The notes below the pieces were generated by a model. It was given only the letters and a program-made list of their open reading frames with translations, did no database searches and was not told where the DNA came from. From contig NZ_FMTS01000010.1 in assembly GCF_900100255.1 (NCBI RefSeq), positions 1-64,000 on the forward strand: a DNA stretch of 64,000 nucleotides, in the 5' to 3' direction. Positions within the stretch are counted from its first letter, which is position 1, and every line of letters begins with the position of its first letter. The translations under genes were made by a program, and so were the position numbers. Shown piece by piece: positions 7,180 to 15,439 of this stretch. The stretch is from Asticcacaulis taihuensis (GTDB lineage: Bacteria; Pseudomonadota; Alphaproteobacteria; Caulobacterales; Caulobacteraceae).

Positions 7180-9104
7180 CCATTACGGATATCGACGCCG
7201 ATTTAAAAGACCGCGACGCCTTGTTGCAGCAGGCTCGTCACCTGCGCGTCAGCGGGCGCCTGCCCGCGGCCCTGGCCGTTCTGGCGCGGCTGGAGGCGGC
7301 ATATCCCCGTTTCAGTCGCCTTTACCAGGAGCGTGCACATTGCCATATCGGGCTTGGAGATGCGCCTGCGGCCTTGGCCGCGCTGCACGCGGCGGTACGC
7401 CTGAATCCGACCCTGCCGGCAAGCTGGGACATGCTGGAACAGCTCAGCAGACGTGCAGGCGATACCGCCCAGGCGACCATGGCGGCACGACATCTCAGCA
7501 CTCTGAAGCAGTTGCCCAGGGAAGTGGTGATGGCCAACAGCCTGCTGGCCGATGGCGACCTTGGCCCGGCGGAGCGGGTCATCCGTGACTACCTGCGCCG
7601 GGCGGGCGGAAATGTCGGTGCGCTGCACCTGCTGGCGCGAATCCGCCAGGAAAGCGGCGCGACGGAAGAGGCCGAGACTCTGCTGGAAGCGGTGCTCGCC
7701 AACGCGCCGGATTATCATGAGGCGCGGCTGGATTACGCCATGGTGCTGTTGCAGCAACAGAAGCACCTGCCTGCGCGGCAACAGGCCGGGCACCTGCTCG
7801 CCTACGATCCGGACAACCGCGATTATCTCAAGCAATATGCCGCCGCCTGTATCGGCCTTGGCGACTACGAACCTTTGATCGCCATCTATGACCGGCTGCT
7901 GGCCGGGGAGGCGCTATCCGCCGCCGAAATCGCCGATTTGCGGCTGTGGCGGGCGGCCGCCCTGAAGATCACCGGCAACCAGGCGGAGGCCATCGCCGAC
8001 TATCGCGCCGCGCTGGAGGCCCTGCCCAGCCACGGCGCCGCCTGGTTTGGACTTGCCAATCTGAAAACCTGGCGCTTCAGCGACGACGACATCGTACGCA
8101 TGAGGGCGGCGGAATCCGCGACCACTCTTCAGGACATGGATCGCGTCTACCTATGTTTCGCCCTGGGCAAGGCGCTGGAGGACCGGGCCGAATTTGCGGG
8201 CTCGTGGGCCTATTATGCCAAGGGCAATGCGGTGCGTCGTCAAACCGCCCGCTATCGCCCGGAAGTGGCGGAGGCCGCTCTCGCCCGGCTTAAATCCGTC
8301 TTCACCGCTGAATTTTTCGCCGAACGCGCCGGCTGGGGGCTGGCAGATCCGGCCCCGATCTTCGTCCTCGGGTTGCCGCGTTCCGGCTCTACCCTGATCG
8401 AACAGATCCTGGCCTCCCATTCGCAGGTCGAGGGCACGCAGGAACTGACCCTGATCGGACGCTATGCCGCCGAGCTGTGCGGCCAGGACCCGGAATGCGG
8501 CCTGCCGCTGGATATCGAGGCCCTGCGGCACCTGTCCCCGGACGCGGCGCGCGCGCTGGGCGAGCGTTTCCTTGCCGAGACCCGCACCTTCCGGCGGCTG
8601 AGCAGGCCGTTCTTCATCGACAAGATGCCTAACAATTTCTGGCACATCGGCCTGATCCATCTGATCCTGCCACACGCCACCATCATCGATATCCGGCGCG
8701 AACCCATGGGCTGCGGTTTTAGCAATCTCAAGCAATTGTTCGGAACCATAAACCAGGAATTTTCCTACGATCCTCTCCATATGGGCCGCCACTATCGCGC
8801 CTATCTCGACCTGATGCGCCATTGGGACAAGGTGCTGCCGGGCCGGGTGTTGCGCGTGCATTATGAGGATGTGGTTGGTGATATCGAAGGCAGCGTGCAG
8901 CGAATGATGAGGCATTGCGGCCTGCCTTTCGAACCGGCTTGCCTGGCCTTCCACGAGACACGGCGCAGCGTGCGCACCCCCAGTTCCGAGCAGGTGCGCC
9001 GGCCAATCAACCGTGAGGGACTCGATCAATGGCAAAACTTCGCGCCGTGGCTGGAGCCCCTGAAAGAGGCTCTGGGGGGCGCTCTGAACACCTACAGGCT
9101 TTGA
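7176..9104 (+). CDS. TPR-repeat sulfotransferase
   Basis: This 642-residue protein joins an N-terminal array of tetratricopeptide repeats (about residues 10-330) to a C-terminal sulfotransferase domain. The PAPS loop is APIFVLGLPRSGSTLIEQIL, followed by an FIDKMPNNFWHIGLI block and IIDIRREPMGCGFSNLKQLF; all are typical of bacterial TPR-sulfotransferases related to protein-tyrosine sulfotransferases. The TPR part probably binds a protein or peptide substrate. I chose ATG 7176, which overlaps the upstream stop and follows GGAG; the frame extends to 7128. It is the largest enzyme of the cassette and the best hint that the target is proteinaceous. Confidence 0.87.
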   Translation: MTITDIDADLKDRDALLQQARHLRVSGRLPAALAVLARLEAAYPRFSRLYQERAHCHIGLGDAPAALAALHAAVRLNPTLPASWDMLEQLSRRAGDTAQATMAARHLSTLKQLPREVVMANSLLADGDLGPAERVIRDYLRRAGGNVGALHLLARIRQESGATEEAETLLEAVLANAPDYHEARLDYAMVLLQQQKHLPARQQAGHLLAYDPDNRDYLKQYAAACIGLGDYEPLIAIYDRLLAGEALSAAEIADLRLWRAAALKITGNQAEAIADYRAALEALPSHGAAWFGLANLKTWRFSDDDIVRMRAAESATTLQDMDRVYLCFALGKALEDRAEFAGSWAYYAKGNAVRRQTARYRPEVAEAALARLKSVFTAEFFAERAGWGLADPAPIFVLGLPRSGSTLIEQILASHSQVEGTQELTLIGRYAAELCGQDPECGLPLDIEALRHLSPDAARALGERFLAETRTFRRLSRPFFIDKMPNNFWHIGLIHLILPHATIIDIRREPMGCGFSNLKQLFGTINQEFSYDPLHMGRHYRAYLDLMRHWDKVLPGRVLRVHYEDVVGDIEGSVQRMMRHCGLPFEPACLAFHETRRSVRTPSSEQVRRPINREGLDQWQNFAPWLEPLKEALGGALNTYRL

Positions 9105-9105
9105 T

Positions 9106-10047
9106 ATGAAGTTGTCGCAACCCTTCTTTCACCTTCCAGTGCTTTTCGACGTGACGCGCCTGCAGGCCGAGGTCGCCGCCTTGCCAACCGAGGCCTGGGT
9201 TTCGCATCCAGACAGCCTGCCTGGCAACAGTGCAGCACGCCTGATCAGCGCCAAAGGGGCCGAGACGGATTCCGTCCACGGCCAAATGTTGCCTACGCCA
9301 TGGTTGAAGGCTATGCCCTATGTCCGTCAAGTCCTGGCCGGCTTCGGCGTGGTATGGAGCCGATCACGCCTGATGCGCCTGGCCCCAGGCGCAGGTGTGC
9401 CCGAGCACGCAGACACCAATTATCACTGGCACACGCGGGTGCGGGTGCATATTCCTGTTTTTACGAATGAAGCCGTACGTTTCCATTGTGATGGACAAGC
9501 GGTGCATATGGCGGCCGGGGAAGCCTGGATATTCGACAACTGGCGCCGGCATCATGTCGAAAACGGATCCGGCGAGGCGCGCATTCATTTGGTTGCCGAT
9601 ACCACCGGAACAGCGGCTTTCTGGCAATTTGCGACCGGTCCAATACCGCCGCGTAACCAGTGGCGCACCCTGGCCTTTAATCCTTTGGCCAATTCGCAAT
9701 TGCTGACCGAAACCAATGAACGCGCACCTGTCATGCCCGCGGCCGAGGTGCAGTGGCTGGTCGACGATCTGCGAGCAGAACTGACAGTTGCGATCGATAC
9801 ACCTGAAGCCAGAACACGCGCCCAGCGGTTCAGCCTCTTGCTGGAGAGTTTCGTTCAGGACTGGCGCCAGCTTTGTGCTTTGCATGGTACGAGCGGGCAG
9901 GGGCGGGCCGAGTTCCTGCGCCTGATTGGTGCCGTGCACGAAGCCTCACTACCACTGGCCAATGGCCTTGTCATGCGCGCCAACGATATCGGGGCGCTGA
10001 ACGTGCTGGAAAGGCGTGTGCTGCAACACTTGCTTGCCGATAGCTGA
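9106..10047 (+). CDS. Aspartyl/asparaginyl beta-hydroxylase-like protein 2
   Basis: A 313-residue protein starting one base after the TPR-sulfotransferase stop. The catalytic core is visible in the N-terminal half: RLAPGAGVPEHADTNYHWH with an H-x-D ligand pair, RVRVHIPVFTN, then GEAWIFDNWRRHHVENG with the distal His and RIHLV for 2-oxoglutarate. The last ~120 residues form an extra, mostly helical region missing from the 210-residue paralogue upstream. The two hydroxylases may act on different residues or substrates. The function is inferred from the family; no substrate is known. Confidence 0.8.
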   Translation: MKLSQPFFHLPVLFDVTRLQAEVAALPTEAWVSHPDSLPGNSAARLISAKGAETDSVHGQMLPTPWLKAMPYVRQVLAGFGVVWSRSRLMRLAPGAGVPEHADTNYHWHTRVRVHIPVFTNEAVRFHCDGQAVHMAAGEAWIFDNWRRHHVENGSGEARIHLVADTTGTAAFWQFATGPIPPRNQWRTLAFNPLANSQLLTETNERAPVMPAAEVQWLVDDLRAELTVAIDTPEARTRAQRFSLLLESFVQDWRQLCALHGTSGQGRAEFLRLIGAVHEASLPLANGLVMRANDIGALNVLERRVLQHLLADS

Positions 10048-10173
10048 ACCGGCGCTCTGTCATGAAATCTATGTTTCTAAGGGCTATTCATAATTCTTCG
10101 AGTCGCCACTGCTTGCTGGCGGGAATAAACCTCTCTGGTTTTCAGCGGCAGTAAATCATTCGGAGTTCTTAGC

Positions 10174-11100
10174 ATGACGCATAACCGCAGGCAGGTGATA
10201 GCTGGCGCTTCGGTGATGGCCATGGGCAGGACGCTCGAAGCCTATGCCGGCCCGGCATCCTCTCGATCTATTATCATTGTGGGTGATTGGGGCCGCGACA
10301 GCGCGCCCTACCAGCGCGATGTCGCGCGCCAGATGGACAGTGTTGCCGGGAAAATGGACTGCGCGGGCGTTATATCTGTAGGCGACAACTTCTACGAGGA
10401 TGGCGTCCAGTCGGTCGATGACGTCAAATGGCGGACGTCGTTCGAAGACATCTATTGCGGCCCGAACCTCAAATCGCTGCCGTGGTTTGTCGCACTCGGC
10501 AATCATGATTATGGCGGCGTGCCGCAGGCTCAGGTCGATTACACGCAGCATAGCGACCGCTGGTGCATGCCGGCGCGCTATTTCAAGATCGGCTCCAGCC
10601 AGCTTGGCGTACCGGATACTGATCTGTTCGTCATAGACACCAATGCGCTGATCGCCGAAAACTTCGAGGGGAATGGCCGGATGGCGGTCAATCTGCGCAG
10701 CCAGGACGCCAGCGCGCAACTGGCCTGGCTTGAACGCGAGCTGGCCAGCTCCGGTGCGCGGCACAAGCTTGTGGCGGGACACCATCCGATCTTTTCGGGC
10801 GGAAGCCTGCACGGGGACACGCCGGACCTGATCAGAACCCTGCTGCCGATGTTCAAAGAGCATGGCGTTTCGGCCTATCTGGCGGGGCACGATCATGACC
10901 TGCAACATATCATATCTGACGGACTGCACTGCATATGCGCGGGCGCAGGCTGCGAGGCGCGCCCTGTCCGTATGGTGAACGGGACGCAATTTTGTGCTTC
11001 GAGTCCGGGCTTTGGCATTCTGACAAAGGCTTCGGACCGCCTTGAGCTTCAGTTTAGGGATGACCTTGGCAAGATACTTTATCGGTCTTTGCTGTCCTAG
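10174..11100 (+). CDS. Purple-acid-phosphatase-like metallophosphoesterase (probable Tat export)
   Basis: This 308-residue protein contains the full metallophosphatase motif set: GDWG, GDNFYEDG, GNHDY, GHHP and GHDHDLQ. Spacing and length resemble type 5 (tartrate-resistant) acid phosphatases, which use a Fe/metal centre to release phosphate from esters. The N-terminus NRRQVIAGASVMAMG has the RR and short hydrophobic run of a Tat or twin-arginine-like signal, suggesting periplasmic location. GGAG lies before ATG 10174. It follows the hydroxylase after 126 bases, so it may belong to the receptor cassette or be independent. Confidence 0.8.
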   Translation: MTHNRRQVIAGASVMAMGRTLEAYAGPASSRSIIIVGDWGRDSAPYQRDVARQMDSVAGKMDCAGVISVGDNFYEDGVQSVDDVKWRTSFEDIYCGPNLKSLPWFVALGNHDYGGVPQAQVDYTQHSDRWCMPARYFKIGSSQLGVPDTDLFVIDTNALIAENFEGNGRMAVNLRSQDASAQLAWLERELASSGARHKLVAGHHPIFSGGSLHGDTPDLIRTLLPMFKEHGVSAYLAGHDHDLQHIISDGLHCICAGAGCEARPVRMVNGTQFCASSPGFGILTKASDRLELQFRDDLGKILYRSLLS

Positions 11101-11388
11101 ATAGACGGTCGTGCGAAAGACGGGCCTGCCTTTGTAGAGGATATGAGTTTTAGTGACCTTATCAATTTGGTCGGCTTTCAACCTTATTCGTCTTCATTCC
11201 ATGTCCGCAATGAGAAGATTCTGGTTGTCCTTAAGTGTTGCGATTGTGGTGAGCGACTGCGCTTCAACGATGCCCTGGTTTCAATAGCTCACGTTCTGCA
11301 ATCTCGAAGATGAGAGTCTTCCCGGCGCCAGCTCTCATCCCACTGAAAAAGGCGATTTTGGTCAAGGCGTCCTATCCAAGGAGCACCA
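11101..11388. other. Intergenic stretch with a short P-loop-like remnant
   Basis: No full gene lies here. On the minus strand 11264-11365 a 33-codon frame reads IAFFSGMRAGAGKTLIFEIAER and stops, flanked by an in-frame stop upstream. It may be a relic of an ATPase gene or a chance match, since the first Gly of the Walker A pattern is replaced by Met. Confidence 0.3.
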
Positions 11389-14001
11389 TCAATTAGTGCG
11401 CAATTCGCCCCTTATCTGAAGCTCCGCCAGTCCGGCTGGATAGCCTGGTGGCACTCGCAGTTGAACACGAATCAGACGGCCTTCGTGCACCTCAGTCTCA
11501 ACGGTGCGAACAGCGGACGTATCCTGACCCTGAATCTGCTCCACCAGCTTTTCCCAGTTACCCTGCATATCCTGGATTTCGGCGACGAAACCGTACGGAC
11601 CAGCCTTGGGAAAGGTCAAGGTCAGGGCATGGACGTCGACCACGCGCTCCATGTCGAGAGTTACGCTCATCTGCGTGTCATCGGAGGCCGGAGCCCACCA
11701 GGTGCCCGGACTCCCGTCATTGACCAGCCGCGAACTGTGGCCAGGCGCACTTGAGCTCGCGAAGGTCGGGTTGCTCAGACCGAAAACGCTGTCGCCCGGC
11801 CGCGCGTGGACTGGAGGTGCGTAAGGCGTGTAGGGCCGATCCGCCGCGAGCGGCGTCACACCGGGGATAAAGGGCGGCCCGTTCAGGGTGCGGACCGTGG
11901 CCACGCCGTCCTTCAAGCCGGGTGAGGTGGCGCGCAGCCGCGTGATTCCGGCCTGCCAACTGCGCATGGTGATCGCCGCTTCGCCATCGCGGATCAGAAT
12001 ATCCGAGTCAGGCGTAAAGTCGATGCTGCGTCCGGTCGGCAGTTCGCCAGGTCCCGACTCGATGGCCAGTCGGACGGCGGGGCTGTTGCTGAGGCGGCGT
12101 CCCTGAGCGTCGACCACGCTGACAATGACCTGCACATCGTCCGTGCCATCAGCCCTGCGGATCACTGGCGAACTGGTCGTGATGCGCAGGGCCGCTGGTG
12201 TCCCTTCGACCGGCCAGACGGGCGGCGGTATGTGCGCATAGGCGTTGCGATACCAGTAGTATTGCCGTTTGGGCAGGCGGAAATAATCGATCAGCCCCAT
12301 GCCGCCAAACTTCTTTCCGGCGATGGAGCCATGATCGAACCCTGCCCAGATCACCTCACCCGAGCGCCACGGCAGCCGCCACGAACCTTCCTTTGTCTTG
12401 TCCGCGCCCGGCGTATTGGGCAGGTCATCCCAGCCGGGCTCATAGACCCCCGGGCGTTCCGTCATCATCGATCCGTACTCGGCGACGAAGTTCGGAATGC
12501 CGGGGTCGGGAAACAGGCTGGCGCCGTCGCCATTATAACCGGCGATATCGCCAAGCTTGTCGATATCGCCGCGCTGCGCCCCGTCGATCGAGGCGGGCCG
12601 CGTCGGGTCAAGTTCGTGCGTCAGAGCGACCATCTCCTTCAACAGCCGCCGGGCTTGCGGAAGCGTGTCTTTAGCGGTGAAGAACACCTCATTGTCCATG
12701 CCCCAGGCAATGATCGAAGGATGGTTGCGATTTATGCGGATCATCTCGGTCAACTGCTGTTTGACATTGGTGTCGAAGGCTGCGAATTCGGCAGGATCGG
12801 TCGGATAGGCCGAAGCACCCCAGGGATTGCTGAACCCTGCCGTGCCCCAGAAAGGCGCTTCCGATAAGAAGAGCATGCCGAGCTTGTCTGTACTCTCGGC
12901 AAAATGCGGATCGTGGGGGTAATGCGAACCGCGGATGAAGTCGAACCCCGCATCTTTCAATATCTGGACGTCGCGTTCAATGGCCCCATTGGTCACGGCG
13001 TCGCCCCAGCCCGCCTGGTCCTGATGGGCGTTCGCGCCGCGGAAATAGAGGTGTTCGCCGTTCAGGAAGAAGCCCTGTTCCGCCGTCCATTTGAACCAGC
13101 GAAAGCCGAACTCGGTTTCAAACCTGTCGCGCTCCCTGCCCTTGACGCTCAGGAGCGTCACGGCATGATAAAGGACAGGCGTGTCGGGGGACCAAAGGCG
13201 CGGCCTTTTGACAGGCGCCGACATCTGACTGACGATCTTCGTCTCGCCCGGGGCCAGACGCACATGAGCTTCGGGCATGACCGCGACCACAGAGCCCTTA
13301 TCATCCACAATGCGCGTCTTAATGTCGACATAGGCTGAAGCCGCGTCGCTGTTGCTGACTTCGGTCTCGACCTTGACCTTGCCGGCGGCGGCTGAAAGGT
13401 CCGGTGTTGTCACGCGCGTGCCGGTCCAGGGCACATGTACCGCATCTGTCGAGACCAGCCAGACATCGCGGTAAAGGCCGCCACTGAAGACATGCTCGCC
13501 TGCACGCGGCGCCAGGGTTGCGCTCCAGTCGTTATTGACCTTAACCGCGACGATATTGCGCCCCGGCCGCACCGCCGGGGTGATATCGACGGGAAAACCG
13601 GTGTAACCGCCACGGTGATGCGCCAGTTCCACGCCATTGACATAAACGCGCGCATCCTGAAACGCGCCTTCAAATTCAAGCGAGTAGCGTCGGCCGGTTG
13701 GCCCAGACGGCAGGGTGAAGGTCTTTCGGTACCAGCCGTCGCCTGTGTAGAAGCTTGGCGCCCGGAAATAAGGGATGCTGAAACTGTGTGGGAGGCCGAC
13801 GCTTTCCCACGAAGAATCGTCGAAGTCGGCGCGCTCGGCGCCATCGACCTTGCCGAGTTCGAAACGCCAGCCTTCATTGAAATTGGCGCGTGTCCGGAGG
13901 GTCTGTCCCGCCGGTGTGGCTTTAGCCGATGGCGTCCACGCCAAGGCGCCCAAGGTCAAAAGGGCTGCGGCCGCAACCGCAAAAAGGGTGGGCAGGCGCA
14001 T
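11389..14001 (-). CDS. Secreted glycoside hydrolase family 2 (beta-galactosidase-like)
   Basis: A signal peptide (MRLPTLFAVAAAALLTLGAL) is followed by the GH2 sugar-binding domain (NEGWRFELG, DGWYRKTF, FEGAFQDARVYVNG), the immunoglobulin-like domain and a TIM barrel. The acid/base Glu is in NRNHPSIIAWGMDNEV (about residue 437) and the likely nucleophile Glu in NFVAEYGSMM (about 507). The C-terminal ~300 residues add further beta-sandwich domains, the last resembling a discoidin-type carbohydrate-binding module. Length is 870 residues. I chose ATG 14001, preceded by GGAGGAAC; the frame reaches 14064. It would trim beta-linked sugars from plant glycans or glycosides in the periplasm. The exact specificity is open. 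Confidence 0.88.
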   Translation of the reverse strand: MRLPTLFAVAAAALLTLGALAWTPSAKATPAGQTLRTRANFNEGWRFELGKVDGAERADFDDSSWESVGLPHSFSIPYFRAPSFYTGDGWYRKTFTLPSGPTGRRYSLEFEGAFQDARVYVNGVELAHHRGGYTGFPVDITPAVRPGRNIVAVKVNNDWSATLAPRAGEHVFSGGLYRDVWLVSTDAVHVPWTGTRVTTPDLSAAAGKVKVETEVSNSDAASAYVDIKTRIVDDKGSVVAVMPEAHVRLAPGETKIVSQMSAPVKRPRLWSPDTPVLYHAVTLLSVKGRERDRFETEFGFRWFKWTAEQGFFLNGEHLYFRGANAHQDQAGWGDAVTNGAIERDVQILKDAGFDFIRGSHYPHDPHFAESTDKLGMLFLSEAPFWGTAGFSNPWGASAYPTDPAEFAAFDTNVKQQLTEMIRINRNHPSIIAWGMDNEVFFTAKDTLPQARRLLKEMVALTHELDPTRPASIDGAQRGDIDKLGDIAGYNGDGASLFPDPGIPNFVAEYGSMMTERPGVYEPGWDDLPNTPGADKTKEGSWRLPWRSGEVIWAGFDHGSIAGKKFGGMGLIDYFRLPKRQYYWYRNAYAHIPPPVWPVEGTPAALRITTSSPVIRRADGTDDVQVIVSVVDAQGRRLSNSPAVRLAIESGPGELPTGRSIDFTPDSDILIRDGEAAITMRSWQAGITRLRATSPGLKDGVATVRTLNGPPFIPGVTPLAADRPYTPYAPPVHARPGDSVFGLSNPTFASSSAPGHSSRLVNDGSPGTWWAPASDDTQMSVTLDMERVVDVHALTLTFPKAGPYGFVAEIQDMQGNWEKLVEQIQGQDTSAVRTVETEVHEGRLIRVQLRVPPGYPAGLAELQIRGELRTN

Positions 14002-14040
14002 CACGTTGTTCCTCCGAGCCCCGTAGTCTTTATATCTCGG

Positions 14041-14488
14041 TAAGCCGTAGACCATAATTATCATGTATGAAATTACATTCTATATGTAATACATCCAAGA
14101 CCGCTTTGATTTAAGTGTATCAACACTCAAATCATTGCCAAATTTGTAGCGTCTTTGCGGCCAAAGTGGACATTGGTGCGTCGCGCCATGGCCAGCTAAC
14201 GTATTAAAATAGGCAATGTCATGGTTCTCAACCTGGCTGCGGTGTGCGTGTCCAGTCTGTGCTGCCTGCTCTGGTGAGGGTTTCGACCTTGAGCCGATAG
14301 ACCACTGCGAGCCAGGAAGATACCGGCCGGAACATCCACATCGACGACCAGACGATTTTGCAGATCGGTCTTTCGAACCTTGATCCTTTCATTGCTTTTT
14401 CGGACCTGACTGTGAAAAAACATGATAGGCTCGCGCGGAAAGGAAGATTACGACTGTTCGTAATCCTTCGGGTCCGGGATAATGGTGC
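14041..14488. other. Divergent intergenic region between GH2 gene and LysR gene
   Basis: No gene is supported; short frames here have no family resemblance. The GH2-proximal part is AT-rich and holds two dyads: ATTACAT/ATGTAAT at 14072-14090 and a longer one at 14107-14134. These are candidate regulator sites for the GH2 promoter. The part nearer the LysR gene shows nothing I can name. Confidence 0.5.
14107..14134. promoter_or_regulatory. 28-bp dyad, candidate operator of the GH2 gene
   Basis: TGATTT-aa-GTGT-atca-ACAC-tc-AAATCA is symmetric at 20 of 28 positions around a 4-base centre. It lies about 105 bases upstream of the GH2 start. The binding protein is unknown; the LysR product encoded next door is one candidate. 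Confidence 0.45.
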
Positions 14489-15439
14489 ATGATGGATGTC
14501 AACCTGCGGCAAATCAGGGCGTTTCTTGCCGTAGTCGGCGCCGGCAGCTTTACTCGTGCCGCCGAATTGATCTCGCTCTCACAGCCCGCCCTGACCGTCC
14601 GGGTGCGTCAACTTGAGGAGCAGGTCGGCGTCCGGCTAATCGATCGGGGCGCACGCGTCCTCCAACTGACCCGTGAAGGCCGCGAACTCTATCCCGTCTT
14701 CCAGCGCATGATCCGCGACTTCGACGCCGCAATCGCCGATGTCACCGAATTTACTGACGCCGAACAGGGCATTGTCCGTATTGCCGCTTTGCCGAGCTTT
14801 TGTACCGGCCCTCTTGCGTCGCTGTTTGTGGACTTCAAGACCGTCAATCCGGGATTATCCTTCATTCTGCGCGATGCGGTAGGCAAGAAAATCGCAGGCA
14901 TGGTCCGCGCCGAAGAAGTTGATTTCGGTATCGGCGTGGAAGGCGAACGTGAGGGCGATCTCGAATATATCGATCTCTGTCAGGATCGGCTGATGCTGGT
15001 GATGCCGACGGGCCACCCGCTGGCTTTGCAAGACACGGTGACCCTTGCGGATGTCGCCGCTCATCCCTTGGTCATGATGGATCGTGAGACAAGCGTGCGT
15101 CGCATGGTGGACGAGGCCTTTGCCGCCAGTGGCCTGTCGCTCAAACCGGCCTGTGAAGCGACCTATATGGCGACAGCCGTCAGCATGGTTCGCGCCGGCC
15201 TGGGGGTTACCCTGCTGCCGTCCTCGGCGGCAGAGATCAATATCTATCCGGACGTCCTTGCCCGCGCCGTGACCGGCGAGGGTATGACCCGTAAGATCGT
15301 CATTATTAAGCGCCCTGGCGTGCGTCTGCGCACCACGGCAGATGCCCTGTATATGGCCTTGCTGGGTGCGGCTCTACCAAAGGCATTCAATTCCGAAGAA
15401 GAACTTGGCTATAGCGCCCTTCCAAAAAAGATCGCTTAA
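14489..15439 (+). CDS. LysR-family transcriptional regulator
   Basis: The N-terminus (MDVNLRQIRAFLAVVGAGSFTRAAELISLSQPALTVRVRQLEEQVGVRLIDR) is a typical LysR winged helix-turn-helix; the rest is the periplasmic-binding-like effector domain. Length is 316 residues, normal for the family. A second ATG directly follows the first. It runs convergent to the tannase/AtuA/CitMHS operon, with which its stop overlaps by 4 bases, and divergent from the GH2 gene. It could control either. LysR proteins usually act on a divergent promoter, which here would be that of GH2. Confidence 0.92.
   Translation: MMDVNLRQIRAFLAVVGAGSFTRAAELISLSQPALTVRVRQLEEQVGVRLIDRGARVLQLTREGRELYPVFQRMIRDFDAAIADVTEFTDAEQGIVRIAALPSFCTGPLASLFVDFKTVNPGLSFILRDAVGKKIAGMVRAEEVDFGIGVEGEREGDLEYIDLCQDRLMLVMPTGHPLALQDTVTLADVAAHPLVMMDRETSVRRMVDEAFAASGLSLKPACEATYMATAVSMVRAGLGVTLLPSSAAEINIYPDVLARAVTGEGMTRKIVIIKRPGVRLRTTADALYMALLGAALPKAFNSEEELGYSALPKKIA

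Noticed and set aside
11264-11365. Short P-loop ATPase gene
   Set aside because: Only 33 codons with an in-frame stop just upstream, and the Walker A pattern lacks its first Gly; at best a remnant, possibly chance.
14196-14423. 75-codon minus-strand gene before the LysR gene
   Set aside because: No family resemblance, no convincing ribosome site, and it occupies the likely divergent promoter region.
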